64,000 nucleotides of DNA from Gluconobacter roseus NBRC 3990 (GCF_006538885.1 NZ_BJLY01000002.1:496001-560000); one strand, 5' to 3'; numbered from the stretch's first letter, positions 36,115 through 46,967 are shown. Numbers and translations are program-made. Notes: generated by a model from the letters alone, not told the origin.

Positions 36115-37989
36115 TTGTCCGCTCCCAAGAATCCCCTGACTGACGAACAGCGGCAGGAACGCTTCCGGCAGGCGACTGTCGCCACCCTGCGCGCCATAGG
36201 TGGTGCGCCGGAAAAGGGTGTGGATTTCCAGGGCGCCGTCAAAGGAAGCCCGCAGAACCAGTCCGGCGCCGACAGCGTGGAACTTCCGCATCTGTCGCGC
36301 CATATGCATGACTGGGAAATCCGCAAGATCCGTGGGGCTGCGGATGCTGCTGCGCTGCGGATGCGGTACCACGCTGAAAAAACTGCCAGCGCGCCATCAG
36401 AGCCTCTGGCCCGACAGGCTTTCGATACGCTCGAACAGGCCCGCTGCGAGGTCTATGGGTCACGCCACATGGCCGGTGTCCGCGCCAATCTGGAACAGCG
36501 TGTCGCCCAGCACTGTGCCGAGATGGGCTGCAACCGCATGAAAACGCGCGAGGACATGCCGGCTCCCGTCGCGCTTGATCTCCTTGCCCGCGAGGCCATG
36601 AGCGGCCATCCCATGCCGGTGCAGGCCGGTCCGGCTCTGGATGAATGGCGCGCTTCCCTGACCCCGGCCGCCAAAGCCGCTCTGGAAGACATGGCCCATA
36701 CCCAGAGCGATCAGGCCGCGTTTGCCCGCGCCACAACCCGTTTCCTCGGTGCCTGCCATCTGACCAGCGTGCCGGACGAGGACGAGGAGCAGATGGCACC
36801 GTCCGATCTGCCGTCTGACGAAGAGGAAACGACGGACAGCGACGCTCCCGAAGCGGATGGTCAGGACCAGCAGGCTCCTGCCGCTACGGAAGAGGAAGAA
36901 GAAGGCTATCAGCCTGAGAGTGGTGAAACCGGTCTGTCGGGCGAAAGCGATGCCAGCGAAGCCGCCGAGATGTCTGAAGATGGCACCGAGGAAGCGGCAG
37001 GCCCTTCGGATCAGCTGGCCGATGCTGGTCCGTCCGAAGTCCCCAACACCTACAAAGCCTATACGACTGATTTTGACGAGGAAGTCAGCGCCTCGGATCT
37101 GTGTGATCCGGACGAACTGGATCGTCTGCGCCAGAAGCTTGACCAGCAGATGTCCCAGCTGCACGGTCTCGTTTCCCGTCTGGCGCACCGGTTGCAGCGC
37201 CGCCTCATGGCCCAGCAGCAGCGTCGCTGGGAGTTCGATCAGGAAGAAGGCATTATAGACGCCGGGCGCCTGTCCCGCGTCGTGACCAACCCGACGATGC
37301 CGCTGTCCTGCAAGCATGAATGCGAGACGGAATTCCGCGATACGGTCGTCACTCTTCTGATCGACAATTCCGGTTCCATGCGAGGCCGGCCGATCGGCAC
37401 GGCCGCCATCTGCGGCGACATTCTGGCCCGCACGCTGGAGCGCTGCGGCGTGAAGGTCGAAGTTCTGGGCTTCACGACCCGCCAGTGGAAAGGCGGCCAG
37501 AGCCGTGAGCGCTGGCTGAAAGCCGGTCGCCCTGCTGAGCCGGGACGCCTGAACGATCTGCGCCATATCATCTACAAGGATGCGGATACGCCCTTACGGC
37601 GCGCCCGGCGTAATCTGGGCCTGATGCTGCGTGATGGCCTGCTCAAGGAAAACATCGACGGCGAGGCCCTGCTCTGGGCCTGGAAACGCCTGCGCCGCCG
37701 TTCGGAGCATCGCCATATCCTGATGGTGATTTCCGATGGCGCACCTGTGGATGACAGTACGTTCTCCGCCAATCCGCATAACTATCTGGAAGATCATCTC
37801 CGGCAGGTGATCGCCCGGATCGAAGCGGACCGGAGCACGGAACTGCTGGCCATCGGCATTGGTCATGACGTGACGCGCTATTACCGCAACAGCGTCACCA
37901 TCAGTTCCGCCGAAGATCTCGGCGGAACCATGATGTCCCAGCTCAGCGCGCTGTTCGCGCCCGCAGGAGCTCGTCACGCAGCGCGATAA
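36115..37989 (+). CDS. cobT: Cobaltochelatase subunit CobT (VWA domain)
   Basis: 624 residues from TTG 36115, right after the cobS stop; an ATG at 36043 inside cobS is possible but adds non-homologous sequence. Order: helical N-terminus (residues 1-230), a long acidic linker (about 230-340, Glu/Asp-rich), coiled region [21 protein letters not shown], then a C-terminal von Willebrand A domain with the MIDAS motif [11 protein letters not shown] and the later VISDGAP. It forms the chelatase AAA+/VWA complex with CobS. The 3' end overlaps the convergent decarboxylase gene by 47 bases. Confidence 0.92.
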   Translation: MSAPKNPLTDEQRQERFRQATVATLRAIGGAPEKGVDFQGAVKGSPQNQSGADSVELPHLSRHMHDWEIRKIRGAADAAALRMRYHAEKTASAPSEPLARQAFDTLEQARCEVYGSRHMAGVRANLEQRVAQHCAEMGCNRMKTREDMPAPVALDLLAREAMSGHPMPVQAGPALDEWRASLTPAAKAALEDMAHTQSDQAAFARATTRFLGACHLTSVPDEDEEQMAPSDLPSDEEETTDSDAPEADGQDQQAPAATEEEEEGYQPESGETGLSGESDASEAAEMSEDGTEEAAGPSDQLADAGPSEVPNTYKAYTTDFDEEVSASDLCDPDELDRLRQKLDQQMSQLHGLVSRLAHRLQRRLMAQQQRRWEFDQEEGIIDAGRLSRVVTNPTMPLSCKHECETEFRDTVVTLLIDNSGSMRGRPIGTAAICGDILARTLERCGVKVEVLGFTTRQWKGGQSRERWLKAGRPAEPGRLNDLRHIIYKDADTPLRRARRNLGLMLRDGLLKENIDGEALLWAWKRLRRRSEHRHILMVISDGAPVDDSTFSANPHNYLEDHLRQVIARIEADRSTELLAIGIGHDVTRYYRNSVTISSAEDLGGTMMSQLSALFAPAGARHAAR

Positions 37990-39370
37990 CCGCATCCAGC
38001 ATCCGGTTGGTATGGGCGGTTGTGGTCCGGTGATTGACAATCGCCGCCCGCACCGCCAGCCGACCGTTGATTCGTGTCGTGGACGGTGCAGCGATCCCAC
38101 TTTCATGCAGATCCTGCACCAGTTCCGAGACCTCGGCGTCATCCAGCCCATCAAGCCCGAAGCAGACGATATTCAGCGTGACAGGCGCCAGCAGGACTAG
38201 TCCTTCCGTCCGCTCAACGCGCTCGGCCAGATCCGCCGCGACATCGCAGCATGTCTCGACCATCTGCCCCATGCGCTCCGATCCATAGTGCCCGAGCGTC
38301 ATCCAGACCTTGAGGGCCCGAAACCCGCGGGACAGATCCGGCCCAAAATCACAGAACCACGGCGCGCCGGCGGCCAGTCCGCGCTCTTCACGCGTCAGAT
38401 AATCCAGGGACTGCGCAAAAGCCGCCGCGTGTTTGTGGCTGTCACGTACAAGCACACAGCCCGCGTCATAAGGAACCTGTGCCCATTTGTGGAAGTCGAA
38501 CGCCAGACTATCCGCCTTCTCGATTCCGGAAAGCCGAGGCTGAAACCGGTCTGACAGGCAGGCCAGCGCACCGAAAGCCGCATCAACATGGAACCAGAGT
38601 CCAGCCTCGCGGGCGATGGCCTCGATCGCCGCCAGATGATCAATCGCGCCGCAATCAACCGTCCCGGCTGTCCCGGCCACCATGAACGGCACCAGACCGG
38701 CTTCTCGATCGGCAGCAATCATATCCCGCAGCGCCGAGACATCCATGCGATGATCCGCCAGAACCGGAACGCGGCGAAGCGCGTCGCTGCCCAGCCCTGC
38801 CAGATCAAAGGCCCGCGGCAGGCATCCATGAGCGGTTGTCGCGGCATAGCCCACAAGGCCCCGGCCACCAATGCCTTCCTTCCGAATGGACAGGTTCTGC
38901 GCCCGGCTGGCCGTAATCACACTGATGAAATTGGCCATGGATGAGCCCGTTACCAGACAGCCAGATCCATCCTGCGGCATTCCGACCATCTGGAGCGCCC
39001 AGCGGATCACCTCACGCTCAACCTCAATCGGTGCGTGATCCCGACCGCCGCAATTGGCGTTCAGTCCGCCCGCCAGCATTTCAGCCAGCATTCCAACCGG
39101 CGTTCCGGCCCCGTGCACCCATCCCATGAAGCCGGGATGCGTATTTCCCACTCCATAAGGCACGACCAGATCACGGTAGCGTTCGTACAGATCGTCCAGG
39201 GAATGCCCCGTTTCGGGCAGCCCTTCCTTCAGGGCCTGGCGGGCCGAAGGCGGCATAGGTCGCCAGATCGGCCCCTCGCCCACATGCTCCATGCGGTCGA
39301 AAACCTCGTCCAGCATCCGGTGCCCGATCTCCCGGATACCGCGCCAGTCGGTGGGGTCCAGTCCGGCCAT
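37943..39370 (-). CDS. PLP-dependent amino-acid decarboxylase (aromatic L-amino-acid / group II type)
   Basis: 475 residues. The PLP lysine lies in [17 protein letters not shown], with the His that stacks on PLP in [11 protein letters not shown], the HVDAAFGA Asp and the [16 protein letters not shown]-terminal motif. Such enzymes decarboxylate Tyr, Trp, DOPA or other amino acids to amines; the specific substrate is not clear. ATG 39370 follows AAGGGA, and an inverted repeat stands just upstream, suggesting regulation. Confidence 0.88.
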   Translation of the reverse strand: MAGLDPTDWRGIREIGHRMLDEVFDRMEHVGEGPIWRPMPPSARQALKEGLPETGHSLDDLYERYRDLVVPYGVGNTHPGFMGWVHGAGTPVGMLAEMLAGGLNANCGGRDHAPIEVEREVIRWALQMVGMPQDGSGCLVTGSSMANFISVITASRAQNLSIRKEGIGGRGLVGYAATTAHGCLPRAFDLAGLGSDALRRVPVLADHRMDVSALRDMIAADREAGLVPFMVAGTAGTVDCGAIDHLAAIEAIAREAGLWFHVDAAFGALACLSDRFQPRLSGIEKADSLAFDFHKWAQVPYDAGCVLVRDSHKHAAAFAQSLDYLTREERGLAAGAPWFCDFGPDLSRGFRALKVWMTLGHYGSERMGQMVETCCDVAADLAERVERTEGLVLLAPVTLNIVCFGLDGLDDAEVSELVQDLHESGIAAPSTTRINGRLAVRAAIVNHRTTTAHTNRMLDAVIALRDELLRARTAR

Positions 39371-39381
39371 GATTATCCCTT

Positions 39382-39401
39382 CACCTGAAATCCATCAGGT
39401 G
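39382..39401 (-). promoter_or_regulatory. Inverted repeat before the decarboxylase ribosome site
   Basis: CACCTGA (39382-39388) and TCAGGTG (39395-39401) with a 6-base spacer: a perfect 7-bp dyad ending about 11 bases before the decarboxylase start. It could be an operator, or an RNA hairpin next to the Shine-Dalgarno AAGGGA. Confidence 0.45.
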
Positions 39402-39446
39402 CCTGCGATACAGGGCCGGTCTTGCAATGTCACGTCGCGAAGAATC

Positions 39447-40274
39447 TTAGAACAGGGCGGAATACAGCGACGAGCTGCTATCGCTGCTTGAACTTCCGGT
39501 AAAGAGCGAGAGGATACCGTTCGTTGATCCATCGCCACCATACAGGGTCAGCATGCTTGCTGGCGTCGTCGTCTTTGTCGGATGGATCTGCAGCATGGCC
39601 AGATACTGCTGTGCAAACTGCTGGATCCCCTTGGTGGTGCTGAGTTTGGACATATCGAGCTTGGAGCCGAGCAGACGGACCTGCTGGTCGTAATCCAGTG
39701 CGCCGAACTGCGTTGTATCAAAGCCGGAGACGACTTCGGCAACTTTCAGGAGCTTTGGATCTGACATCACGTTGGCGAGAGTCATGTCCGTTGTCGCCGT
39801 ACGGGTAAAATACAAAGCATCTCCCAGCCCCGGCGTCTCTGTCTGGAGGCTGTCTTCATAGCTGTTGGTCAGATAGCTCTGGGTGATGCTCTGCACCGTG
39901 TCGGCGGAGGATAGCGGGGAAGTCGACCAGTCGGAAAAAGCATTCGCAAATGCCTTCCAGGACGAATTTCCGCTGGTCTGCGCAAGGGATTTCGAGGACG
40001 TCGGGTCCTGCGTCATCAGCTTCTGGAGTACTGCAGTTTCATTGATTGCCGAGGACATTCCATATGCCCCGAGCACAACCTTGAGTGCCTTGTAGTTCTT
40101 CAGAAGCTGCTCCGGCGTCTTGATTGACGACGCATCCTCCTTGAACGCAGCGACGGCCTGCTGGGTGGAGACGCTTGTTTTTTCCCACTTGTTCGCTGAA
40201 GAGTCTTCATTCTTGATGATGGAGACATACTGCGGAATTGCGGGCATGGCGGAAATGGAAGAAGACACGCGCAT
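39447..40274 (-). CDS. DUF1217-family protein (flagellar-associated family), orphan copy
   Basis: 275 residues, rich in Ser, Thr and Ala, with no signal peptide. The repeated helical pattern (EQLLKNYKALKVVLGAYGM, DALYFTRTATTDMTLANVMSDPKLLKVAEVV, GIQQFAQQYLAMLQIH) matches DUF1217 proteins that occur in alphaproteobacterial flagellar clusters. The C-terminus is a Ser run (SSSSDSSSSLYSALF). No flagellar gene is nearby here. The start ATG 40274 has GGAG-like sequence upstream. Confidence 0.72.
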   Translation of the reverse strand: MRVSSSISAMPAIPQYVSIIKNEDSSANKWEKTSVSTQQAVAAFKEDASSIKTPEQLLKNYKALKVVLGAYGMSSAINETAVLQKLMTQDPTSSKSLAQTSGNSSWKAFANAFSDWSTSPLSSADTVQSITQSYLTNSYEDSLQTETPGLGDALYFTRTATTDMTLANVMSDPKLLKVAEVVSGFDTTQFGALDYDQQVRLLGSKLDMSKLSTTKGIQQFAQQYLAMLQIHPTKTTTPASMLTLYGGDGSTNGILSLFTGSSSSDSSSSLYSALF

Positions 40275-40370
40275 TTCTCCGAAACAGGGAGCGGGTACGT
40301 CACTCTATCTCCTCATTCCCTAATACAGTCTTAACGTCTCTTTTCCCTCTCCAGCCCCCGGAGATCTTTC

Positions 40371-41234
40371 ATGTTCACTCGACTTACGATGCTTGCTGCG
40401 ACCGCCGCACTCCTGATACCGGCTGTTGCCAGCGCATCCACGCTGCCCGACATGCCCGCATCCTGCTTTACCTACGAGCTTGCGGGAACCCAGAGCGGCG
40501 CTCATGGCCTGACGGCGAAAACACTTCACGCCACACTGACCGGAACCGACATCACGCTTGATATCCGTGGCATCAGCCTTTCCGATCCGTCCGGTCACGT
40601 GCAGGCCACGACCCTGGAGCGCTTCAATGCCGTGGCAGCCTATGCCGCGCTCAGTGCTTTCAAGGGCGGCATCAGCGATGCCTGCAAGGATCAGGGTCTC
40701 GGGATCAACAGCAGCGATCTCCGGCCTGGAACACCGCAGGCCGCATGGACGGACGTCAAGTTGGCCCGTCCCGGTCATGACATGACGATCCGCAAAGCCT
40801 CGATCCAGGCCGTCCAGACGACACCGGACCTGCATCTGAAAGTCGAGGGCACCGGTATCCACGATACCAAGCAGCCCCTCATGCCGACACAGCTTTCAGC
40901 CGATCTGACGGTCCAGGGCCTTGATACGGCGCGCCAGCAGATCACGATCAACGCGCTGCACGCTGTCTCCGGTACCAGCACCATTGACGGCAAAGGCACC
41001 ATTGAGCCCGGCGCCACCGCATCGACATCGGCAGCAGACCTGCATGTCGGTGTCACGAATGTTGAGACCCTGATCGGACAGATCCGCGACACGGCTCCAA
41101 AGAAGGTCGTGGCCGCCCTGACGATCGCCCGGCTGATGGGCCGTCAGAGCGGTGATGCGACCCTATGGGACATCGGGCTGAGCGGCGGTGTCGTGACCGT
41201 CAACCGCATCCCACTGCCGTTCTCAGTCCCCTGA
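40371..41234 (+). CDS. Secreted protein of unknown function
   Basis: 287 residues from ATG 40371 (GGAG upstream). The signal peptide (FTRLTMLAATAALLIPAVASA) precedes a mature domain of alternating strands with an N-terminal Cys pair (SCFTY, DACKDQ). The C-terminal ATLWDIGLSGGVVTVNRIPLPF resembles the ending of AsmA/DUF2125-like lipid-associated proteins, but I cannot confirm the family. The last 12 bases overlap the mfd stop. Confidence 0.7.
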   Translation: MFTRLTMLAATAALLIPAVASASTLPDMPASCFTYELAGTQSGAHGLTAKTLHATLTGTDITLDIRGISLSDPSGHVQATTLERFNAVAAYAALSAFKGGISDACKDQGLGINSSDLRPGTPQAAWTDVKLARPGHDMTIRKASIQAVQTTPDLHLKVEGTGIHDTKQPLMPTQLSADLTVQGLDTARQQITINALHAVSGTSTIDGKGTIEPGATASTSAADLHVGVTNVETLIGQIRDTAPKKVVAALTIARLMGRQSGDATLWDIGLSGGVVTVNRIPLPFSVP

Positions 41235-44200
41235 TTTCGACGCCTCAAGCTTGCGGATCATCTTGCATAGGACGGTCGTGACCTTCTTGGCATAGCCAAT
41301 ACGGGTCGCGTTCGTCATTTCGCGGATGACCGCAAGCTTGTGATCGGGACGGATCTTCACGCCCGATTCCTTCTTGCGCGTTACCCAGTCGATCAGCGCC
41401 GCCGGATTGCGGAAACGGTTCCGGCGGAACTGGATCACCATGCCCTTCGGTCCGGTCTCCAGACGTTCCACCCCGGCTTCACGGCACAGGCGCTTGATCA
41501 GGACCACATCGAGCAGATTGCCCACTTCCGGCGGAAGTGATCCGAAGCGGTCCACGAGCTCGGCGCGCATGGCCTCGACCTCGGCCTCGTTCGTCAGCGA
41601 TGCAATGCGCCGGTACAGCCCCAGACGCACCGGCAGATCCGGCACATAGGCTTCGGGAATCAGGACCGGCAGACCGAGGATGATGGTCGGGGTCCAGCTG
41701 TCCTCGTCGTCCTGACGCTTGCCGCGCTCACGGCGCATATCGATCACGGCGTCTTCGAGCATCTGCTGGTAGAGCTCGATCCCGACTTCCTTGATATGCC
41801 CGGACTGCTCGTCGCCCAGCAGGTTGCCAGCACCACGCAGGTCAAGGTCATGGGAGGCCAGCGTGAAGCCAGCGCCCAGTGAATCCAGCGTCTGCATGAC
41901 CTCGAGCCGCTTTTCCGATGACGGAGACAGCGGACGTGTCTGCGGCCAGGTCAGATAGGCGTAACCGCGCTGCTTGCCGCGTCCGACACGTCCACGAAGC
42001 TGATAGAGCTGCCCCAGACCGAACATGTCCGCGCGGTGGATGATAATCGTGTTCACGCTGGGCATGTCCAGCCCGCTTTCCACGATGTTTGTGGAGAGCA
42101 GGATGTCGTATTTTCCGTCTGCGAACTCCGTCATAACGCGTTCGAGTTCGGTGGGCGTCAGACGTCCATGGGCCTGCACGGTCTTGGCGTCCGGCACGAT
42201 TTCCGTCAGGCGCTCGGCCATCCGGTCCATATCCGCCAGACGTGGCACGACACAGAAAATCTGGCCGCCGCGGAACCGTTCGCGCTGGATCGCCTCGCGG
42301 ATCATGACGCTGTCGAACGGCGTGATGAATGTGCGCACCGCCAGACGGTCTGTCGGCGGGGTCGCGATCAGGCTCATTTCGCGGACGCCGGACAGCGAAA
42401 GCTGAAGTGTTCTGGGCAGCGGCGTGGCCGACAGGGTCAGGACATGCACGTCCTCACGCAGCGCCTTCAGACGTTCCTTATGCGCCACACCGAAATGCTG
42501 CTCCTCGTCGATGATCAGCAGGCCCAGACGTTCAAAAGACACGGTCTTGGCCAGCAGCGCATGGGTGCCGACCACGATATCCACCGTGCCATCCGCCATG
42601 CCCTCGCGGACCTTCGTAGCTTCCTTGGGCGTGATCAGGCGTGAGAGCTGCGCTACGTTGACCGGAAAGCCCTCGAAGCGCGTCGAGAAGCTGCGGTAAT
42701 GCTGGCGGGCCAGCAGCGTCGTGGGCACCACAACCGCGACCTGCATCCCCGAAAGTGCGGCCACGAACGCCGCCCGCAGCGCCACTTCCGTCTTGCCGAA
42801 GCCCACATCGCCACAAACCAGACGATCCATCGGCCGCCCGGCGCTCATGTCTTCCAGCACATCCGCAATCGCGCGAGACTGGTCCTCCGTCTCCACGAAC
42901 GGGAAGCGCGCGCAGAACTCGTCCCACAGTCCTTCAGCCGGCGCGAGCGTCGGCGCATCCTTGAGCGCACGGGCCGCGGCTGTCTTGATCAGCTCACCCG
43001 CCATGACGCGGATGCGGGACTTCATCTTGGCCTTGCGCGCCTGCCAGGCCGTGCCACCCAGCTTGTCGAGCTGAACGCCGGCCTGCTCGGAGCCAAAACG
43101 GCTCAGAAGCTCGATATTCTCGACCGGCAGGAGAAGCCGCTGTTCCCCATCATAGAGGATCGACAGGTAGTCATGCGCGACGCGGCCTTCGACGACCGTC
43201 TCAAGCCCGACATAGCGCCCGATTCCGTAATCGGAATGAACAACCAGATCCCCTTCCGCGATCTCGCCGACCTGAGAGATGAACTGCTCACCACGCTTGC
43301 GGCGACGCGGCGGCCGGGAAATCCGCTCGCCCAGCAGATCCTGCTCGGAGACGAAACACAGACGGTCCGAAACGAATCCGCGCTCCAGCCCCAGCGTCAG
43401 CAGGCCGGTCGTGCCCTTCGGCATGCCCGCCGCATCCGGCCAGTCTTCATAGGACGTCGTCGTGACACCATGCTCGGCCAGAAGATGCGAGATTCGTTCC
43501 CGTGATCCGCGGCTCCAGGCCGTGACATAGGTCCTGCGTCCTGCCTCGGCCCAGGTTTTCACCTGCTGCCCGAAGGCTTCGAACATCCCGGCCCGGCTTC
43601 CGTCCTTGGCGCGGGCAAACAGCGGTCCGGGGCGATAGCCTGCATCCACGCCCTGAGCCGTATCCGGCATGGCAAACGCATTGAGAATGACGGAGGGGAC
43701 ATCTGCCAGCATCGCCTCCCAGCCGTGAGCATCCAGATACAGCCTGTGCGGCGGCAGCGGGCGGTACGGGATTTCGCCCTCGCGGGTCGGCACACGGCGG
43801 GCCTGATAATGATCGGCGATCATGCCCAGCCGGGCCTTGAGGATTTCCGGCGCATGTTGATCGAAGCTGACTGCCCCACCCGGCAAGTAATCCAGCAGCG
43901 TTTCCATCTGGTGTCCGTCACCGTCATGGAACAGCGGCAGGTAATGCTCCAGCCCCGGATAACGCCGGCCGTCGGAGACGTTCTCGTAAATCGTATCGGA
44001 TGTTGCAGCTGGGCCGAACGAATCGCGCCAGCCTGTGCGGAAACGGCTGATGCTGTCCGGGCCCAGCGAAAACTCGGAGACCGGGCGGAGTTCAAAGCGC
44101 TTCAGCGTCTCGGTGGAACGCTGCGTTCCAACGTCAAACGCACGGATGTTCTCAACTTCGTCTCCGAACAGATCCAACCGGATCGGATCGCTCTCGCCGG

Positions 44201-44744
44201 CCGGAAACAGATCAAAGATTCCGCCCCGTGTCGCGAACTCGCCCGCTTCCATGACCGTATCGGTCCGGGTATAGCCGTTGGCGATCAGCAGTTCGATCAG
44301 CATGGCCTGATCGAGGCTCTCACCCGTCTTCACGCTGATGGACTGCCCCCGGAACGCCGAGCGCGGAGGAACGCGCTGGATCAGACTATGCACGGTCGTC
44401 AGCACAATCCGCCGCGCCTTGGTGGGCTCCAGCAGACGGCACAGCGTCCCGGCCCGTTCGGCAATCAGAACCGGATTGGGCGAGACGCGGTCGTAAGGCA
44501 GGCAGTCCCAGGCCGGCAGACGCAGAACTTCCACTTCCGGCATGAGCCAGGCCAGCATGTCGGCCAGCGCGGCCACGGCAGCGTCATCGCGCGCAACATG
44601 GAGCAGAGGTCCGTCATGCTCGGCGAGACGCTGGCGGAGAAGAAAGGCCACACTGCCATCCGGCACGCCCCAGACGGTTGGTCCGAAAGACCTGCCGAAG
44701 GACGCTGTGGACATTTCACGGGTCATGGTTTCGTTTTGTTCCAT
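41223..44744 (-). CDS. mfd: Transcription-repair coupling factor Mfd
   Basis: 1173 residues, full length. It removes stalled RNA polymerase and recruits UvrA. An N-terminal UvrB-like region (residues about 25-400) is followed by the CarD-like RNA-polymerase interaction domain (GEIAEGDLVVHSDYGIGRYVGLE, about 490) and the RecG-like helicase motor with Walker A CGDVGFGKTEVA and IIDEEQHFG, SATPLPRTLQLSL, and the C-terminal TRCF domain (TPTIILGLPVLIPEAYVPD). It is divergent from recG. Confidence 0.97.
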   Translation of the reverse strand: MEQNETMTREMSTASFGRSFGPTVWGVPDGSVAFLLRQRLAEHDGPLLHVARDDAAVAALADMLAWLMPEVEVLRLPAWDCLPYDRVSPNPVLIAERAGTLCRLLEPTKARRIVLTTVHSLIQRVPPRSAFRGQSISVKTGESLDQAMLIELLIANGYTRTDTVMEAGEFATRGGIFDLFPAGESDPIRLDLFGDEVENIRAFDVGTQRSTETLKRFELRPVSEFSLGPDSISRFRTGWRDSFGPAATSDTIYENVSDGRRYPGLEHYLPLFHDGDGHQMETLLDYLPGGAVSFDQHAPEILKARLGMIADHYQARRVPTREGEIPYRPLPPHRLYLDAHGWEAMLADVPSVILNAFAMPDTAQGVDAGYRPGPLFARAKDGSRAGMFEAFGQQVKTWAEAGRRTYVTAWSRGSRERISHLLAEHGVTTTSYEDWPDAAGMPKGTTGLLTLGLERGFVSDRLCFVSEQDLLGERISRPPRRRKRGEQFISQVGEIAEGDLVVHSDYGIGRYVGLETVVEGRVAHDYLSILYDGEQRLLLPVENIELLSRFGSEQAGVQLDKLGGTAWQARKAKMKSRIRVMAGELIKTAAARALKDAPTLAPAEGLWDEFCARFPFVETEDQSRAIADVLEDMSAGRPMDRLVCGDVGFGKTEVALRAAFVAALSGMQVAVVVPTTLLARQHYRSFSTRFEGFPVNVAQLSRLITPKEATKVREGMADGTVDIVVGTHALLAKTVSFERLGLLIIDEEQHFGVAHKERLKALREDVHVLTLSATPLPRTLQLSLSGVREMSLIATPPTDRLAVRTFITPFDSVMIREAIQRERFRGGQIFCVVPRLADMDRMAERLTEIVPDAKTVQAHGRLTPTELERVMTEFADGKYDILLSTNIVESGLDMPSVNTIIIHRADMFGLGQLYQLRGRVGRGKQRGYAYLTWPQTRPLSPSSEKRLEVMQTLDSLGAGFTLASHDLDLRGAGNLLGDEQSGHIKEVGIELYQQMLEDAVIDMRRERGKRQDDEDSWTPTIILGLPVLIPEAYVPDLPVRLGLYRRIASLTNEAEVEAMRAELVDRFGSLPPEVGNLLDVVLIKRLCREAGVERLETGPKGMVIQFRRNRFRNPAALIDWVTRKKESGVKIRPDHKLAVIREMTNATRIGYAKKVTTVLCKMIRKLEASKSGD

Positions 44745-44816
44745 CCTGCTAATGCCCTATACCTGCCGTTCCATCGCCTGTCAGCCCGAGGAGCACGGGA
44801 AGCGCCCGTTGTCACG

Positions 44817-46967
44817 ATGCCGTCCGAACAGTTCCCGCAATCTTTTCCATCCCATTCCGACAAAGAACAGCGCAACGAAGCCTGGGATGACCGTCTCGCT
44901 CCCCTCTTCGCACCGCTGACGAGCCTGTCCGGCATCGGCCCCCGGCACGCTACCCTGCTGGAGAAGATCGCAGGCGGCCGACGCGTGCTGGACCTGCTGT
45001 TCACCCTGCCCGAACGGGTTGTTGACCGGCGCATTCTGCGCACAGTCGCAGACGGACACAATCTCGCGCCCGGCGAAATCCTGACAGCCCATGTCCGCGT
45101 CCTTTCCCTGCGCAAGGCCGGACGCCCCGGACAGCCCTCCATCATCCGCACGGAGGACGATACCGGAAAGCTCGATCTGGTCTTCTTCCAGACGCGCAAC
45201 ATGCCCAGCCCCACGATCGGCGCCGAACTCCTCGTCTCCGGCAAGACCGGCACGTTTCAAGGCGAGCTGACGATGCCCCAGCCCGATCATGTCGTGAGCT
45301 GGGCCAAACGTGACAGCTTCCCCTCGCTCGAACCCGTGTGGCCCCTGACCGCGGGTCTCTTTCCCTATACGGTGCGCAAAGCCATGCGTGCCGCTCTGGC
45401 CCTCCTGCCCGATCTCCCGGAATGGCTGGACCCGGCTCTCGTTACCCAGCGCAAGTGGCCATCCTTCGCGCAGGCGCTGCGCCTGATGCAGTCTCCCGAG
45501 ATCATTCCGCCGGAAATCGCCTGGGAGCCGGTCCGCAACCGCGCCCTCTCCCGCCTCGCTGCCGACGAATTGCTGGCCGATCAGCTCTGCTTCGGCCTCG
45601 CCCGCCTCAAGGCCCGTGAGCGGCACGGACGCAGCTTTCCCGGCACTGGCGAACTCCAGGCCGAAATGCTGTGCCGCTTCGGGCATAAGCCCACCCACGC
45701 CCAGACACTGGCCATTGCCGAAATCGCTGCCGATCTTTCGGCTGCAACGCCCATGATGCGCCTGCTGCAGGGCGATGTCGGTGCGGGCAAAACCTTCGTC
45801 GCCATGAACGCCATGCTCCAGACCGTCGAGTCTGGCGCACAGGCCGCCCTGATGGCGCCCACAGAAATCCTTGCCCGCCAGCATTTTGAAACGCTTTCCC
45901 GTCTCTGCCCGACCGAATGCGTCTATCTGAGCGGCACCATCAAGGGCGCGGCACGGCGCAAAACCCTCGCTGCCATCGCAGATGGGACTGCAAAGATCGT
46001 TGTCGGCACCCATGCCCTGTTTCAGGATGGCGTGACCTTTCACGACCTTGGCCTTGCCGTCATCGACGAGCAGCACCGATTCGGTGTCCGCCAGCGCATG
46101 AATCTGAGTGCCAAAGGGGAAGCGACCGACATTCTCGTCATGACGGCGACCCCCATCCCCCGTACGCTCCAGCTTATGGAATGGGGTGAAATGAGCGTCA
46201 GCCGTCTGGACTCAAAACCGCCGGGACGCCAGCCGATCCGCACGACCCTGCACAGCATGGACTCGCTCGACAGCGTACTCGCCGGCATCAGTCGTGCCCT
46301 GCGCGATGGGGTGCAGGTTTTCTGGGTCTGCCCGCTCATCGAAAACAGCGAAACACAGGCCGCAGCAGCGGCAGAAGAACGCTGGGCCTCTCTGGAACAG
46401 CGCTTCGAAGGCCTCGTCGGCCTTGCTCATGGCAAGCAGGACATTACCGTCCGTCAGGACGCGCTGGACACGTTCCGTCTGGGTAAAACGCGCCTTCTTG
46501 TCGCCACCACGGTCATTGAGGTGGGCGTGGATATTCCCGCGGCTTCGGTCATGGTCATCGAGCAGGCTGAACGATTCGGCTTGGCCCAGCTCCACCAGCT
46601 TCGCGGTCGTGTTGGACGAGGCTCGAAACAGTCTTTCTGTCTTCTACTTCATGACAAAGCAGCAACGCCTACTGCCGTTCGGCGCCTGAGCCTTCTGCGC
46701 GACACGAATGACGGCTTTCTGATTGCCGACGAAGATTACCGGATCCGTGGCGGCGGTGACATTGCCGGTGACCGCCAGTCCGGCCTGCCCGGTTTCCGAT
46801 TGGCTCAGGGTGCCCGTCTGAGCCTGCTGCTGACCGCCATGCAACAGGACAGCGAACGCGAGATTACCCGCAATCCACATCTAAAAGGCAGCAGAGGTCA
46901 TGCACTCCGAATTCTTCTGGAAATATTTGACCGCAATGATACCGACAGGCTCCTGATTTCCGGTTAG
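44817..46967 (+). CDS. recG: ATP-dependent DNA helicase RecG
   Basis: 716 residues from ATG 44817. It remodels stalled replication forks and Holliday junctions. The N-terminal wedge/OB domain includes LSGIGPRHATLLEKI and VLDLLFTLPERVVDRR; the helicase core has Walker A GDVGAGKTFVAMNAM, the DEQH box VIDEQHRFGVRQR, TATPIPRTL, and the GRVGRGSKQSF motif. The intergenic region to mfd (72 bases) must hold both promoters. Confidence 0.96.
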   Translation: MPSEQFPQSFPSHSDKEQRNEAWDDRLAPLFAPLTSLSGIGPRHATLLEKIAGGRRVLDLLFTLPERVVDRRILRTVADGHNLAPGEILTAHVRVLSLRKAGRPGQPSIIRTEDDTGKLDLVFFQTRNMPSPTIGAELLVSGKTGTFQGELTMPQPDHVVSWAKRDSFPSLEPVWPLTAGLFPYTVRKAMRAALALLPDLPEWLDPALVTQRKWPSFAQALRLMQSPEIIPPEIAWEPVRNRALSRLAADELLADQLCFGLARLKARERHGRSFPGTGELQAEMLCRFGHKPTHAQTLAIAEIAADLSAATPMMRLLQGDVGAGKTFVAMNAMLQTVESGAQAALMAPTEILARQHFETLSRLCPTECVYLSGTIKGAARRKTLAAIADGTAKIVVGTHALFQDGVTFHDLGLAVIDEQHRFGVRQRMNLSAKGEATDILVMTATPIPRTLQLMEWGEMSVSRLDSKPPGRQPIRTTLHSMDSLDSVLAGISRALRDGVQVFWVCPLIENSETQAAAAAEERWASLEQRFEGLVGLAHGKQDITVRQDALDTFRLGKTRLLVATTVIEVGVDIPAASVMVIEQAERFGLAQLHQLRGRVGRGSKQSFCLLLHDKAATPTAVRRLSLLRDTNDGFLIADEDYRIRGGGDIAGDRQSGLPGFRLAQGARLSLLLTAMQQDSEREITRNPHLKGSRGHALRILLEIFDRNDTDRLLISG

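Noticed and set aside
43725-44816. Plus-strand open frame extending recG upstream to 43725
   Set aside because: It is the antisense of the mfd N-terminus; RecG homology starts after ATG 44817.
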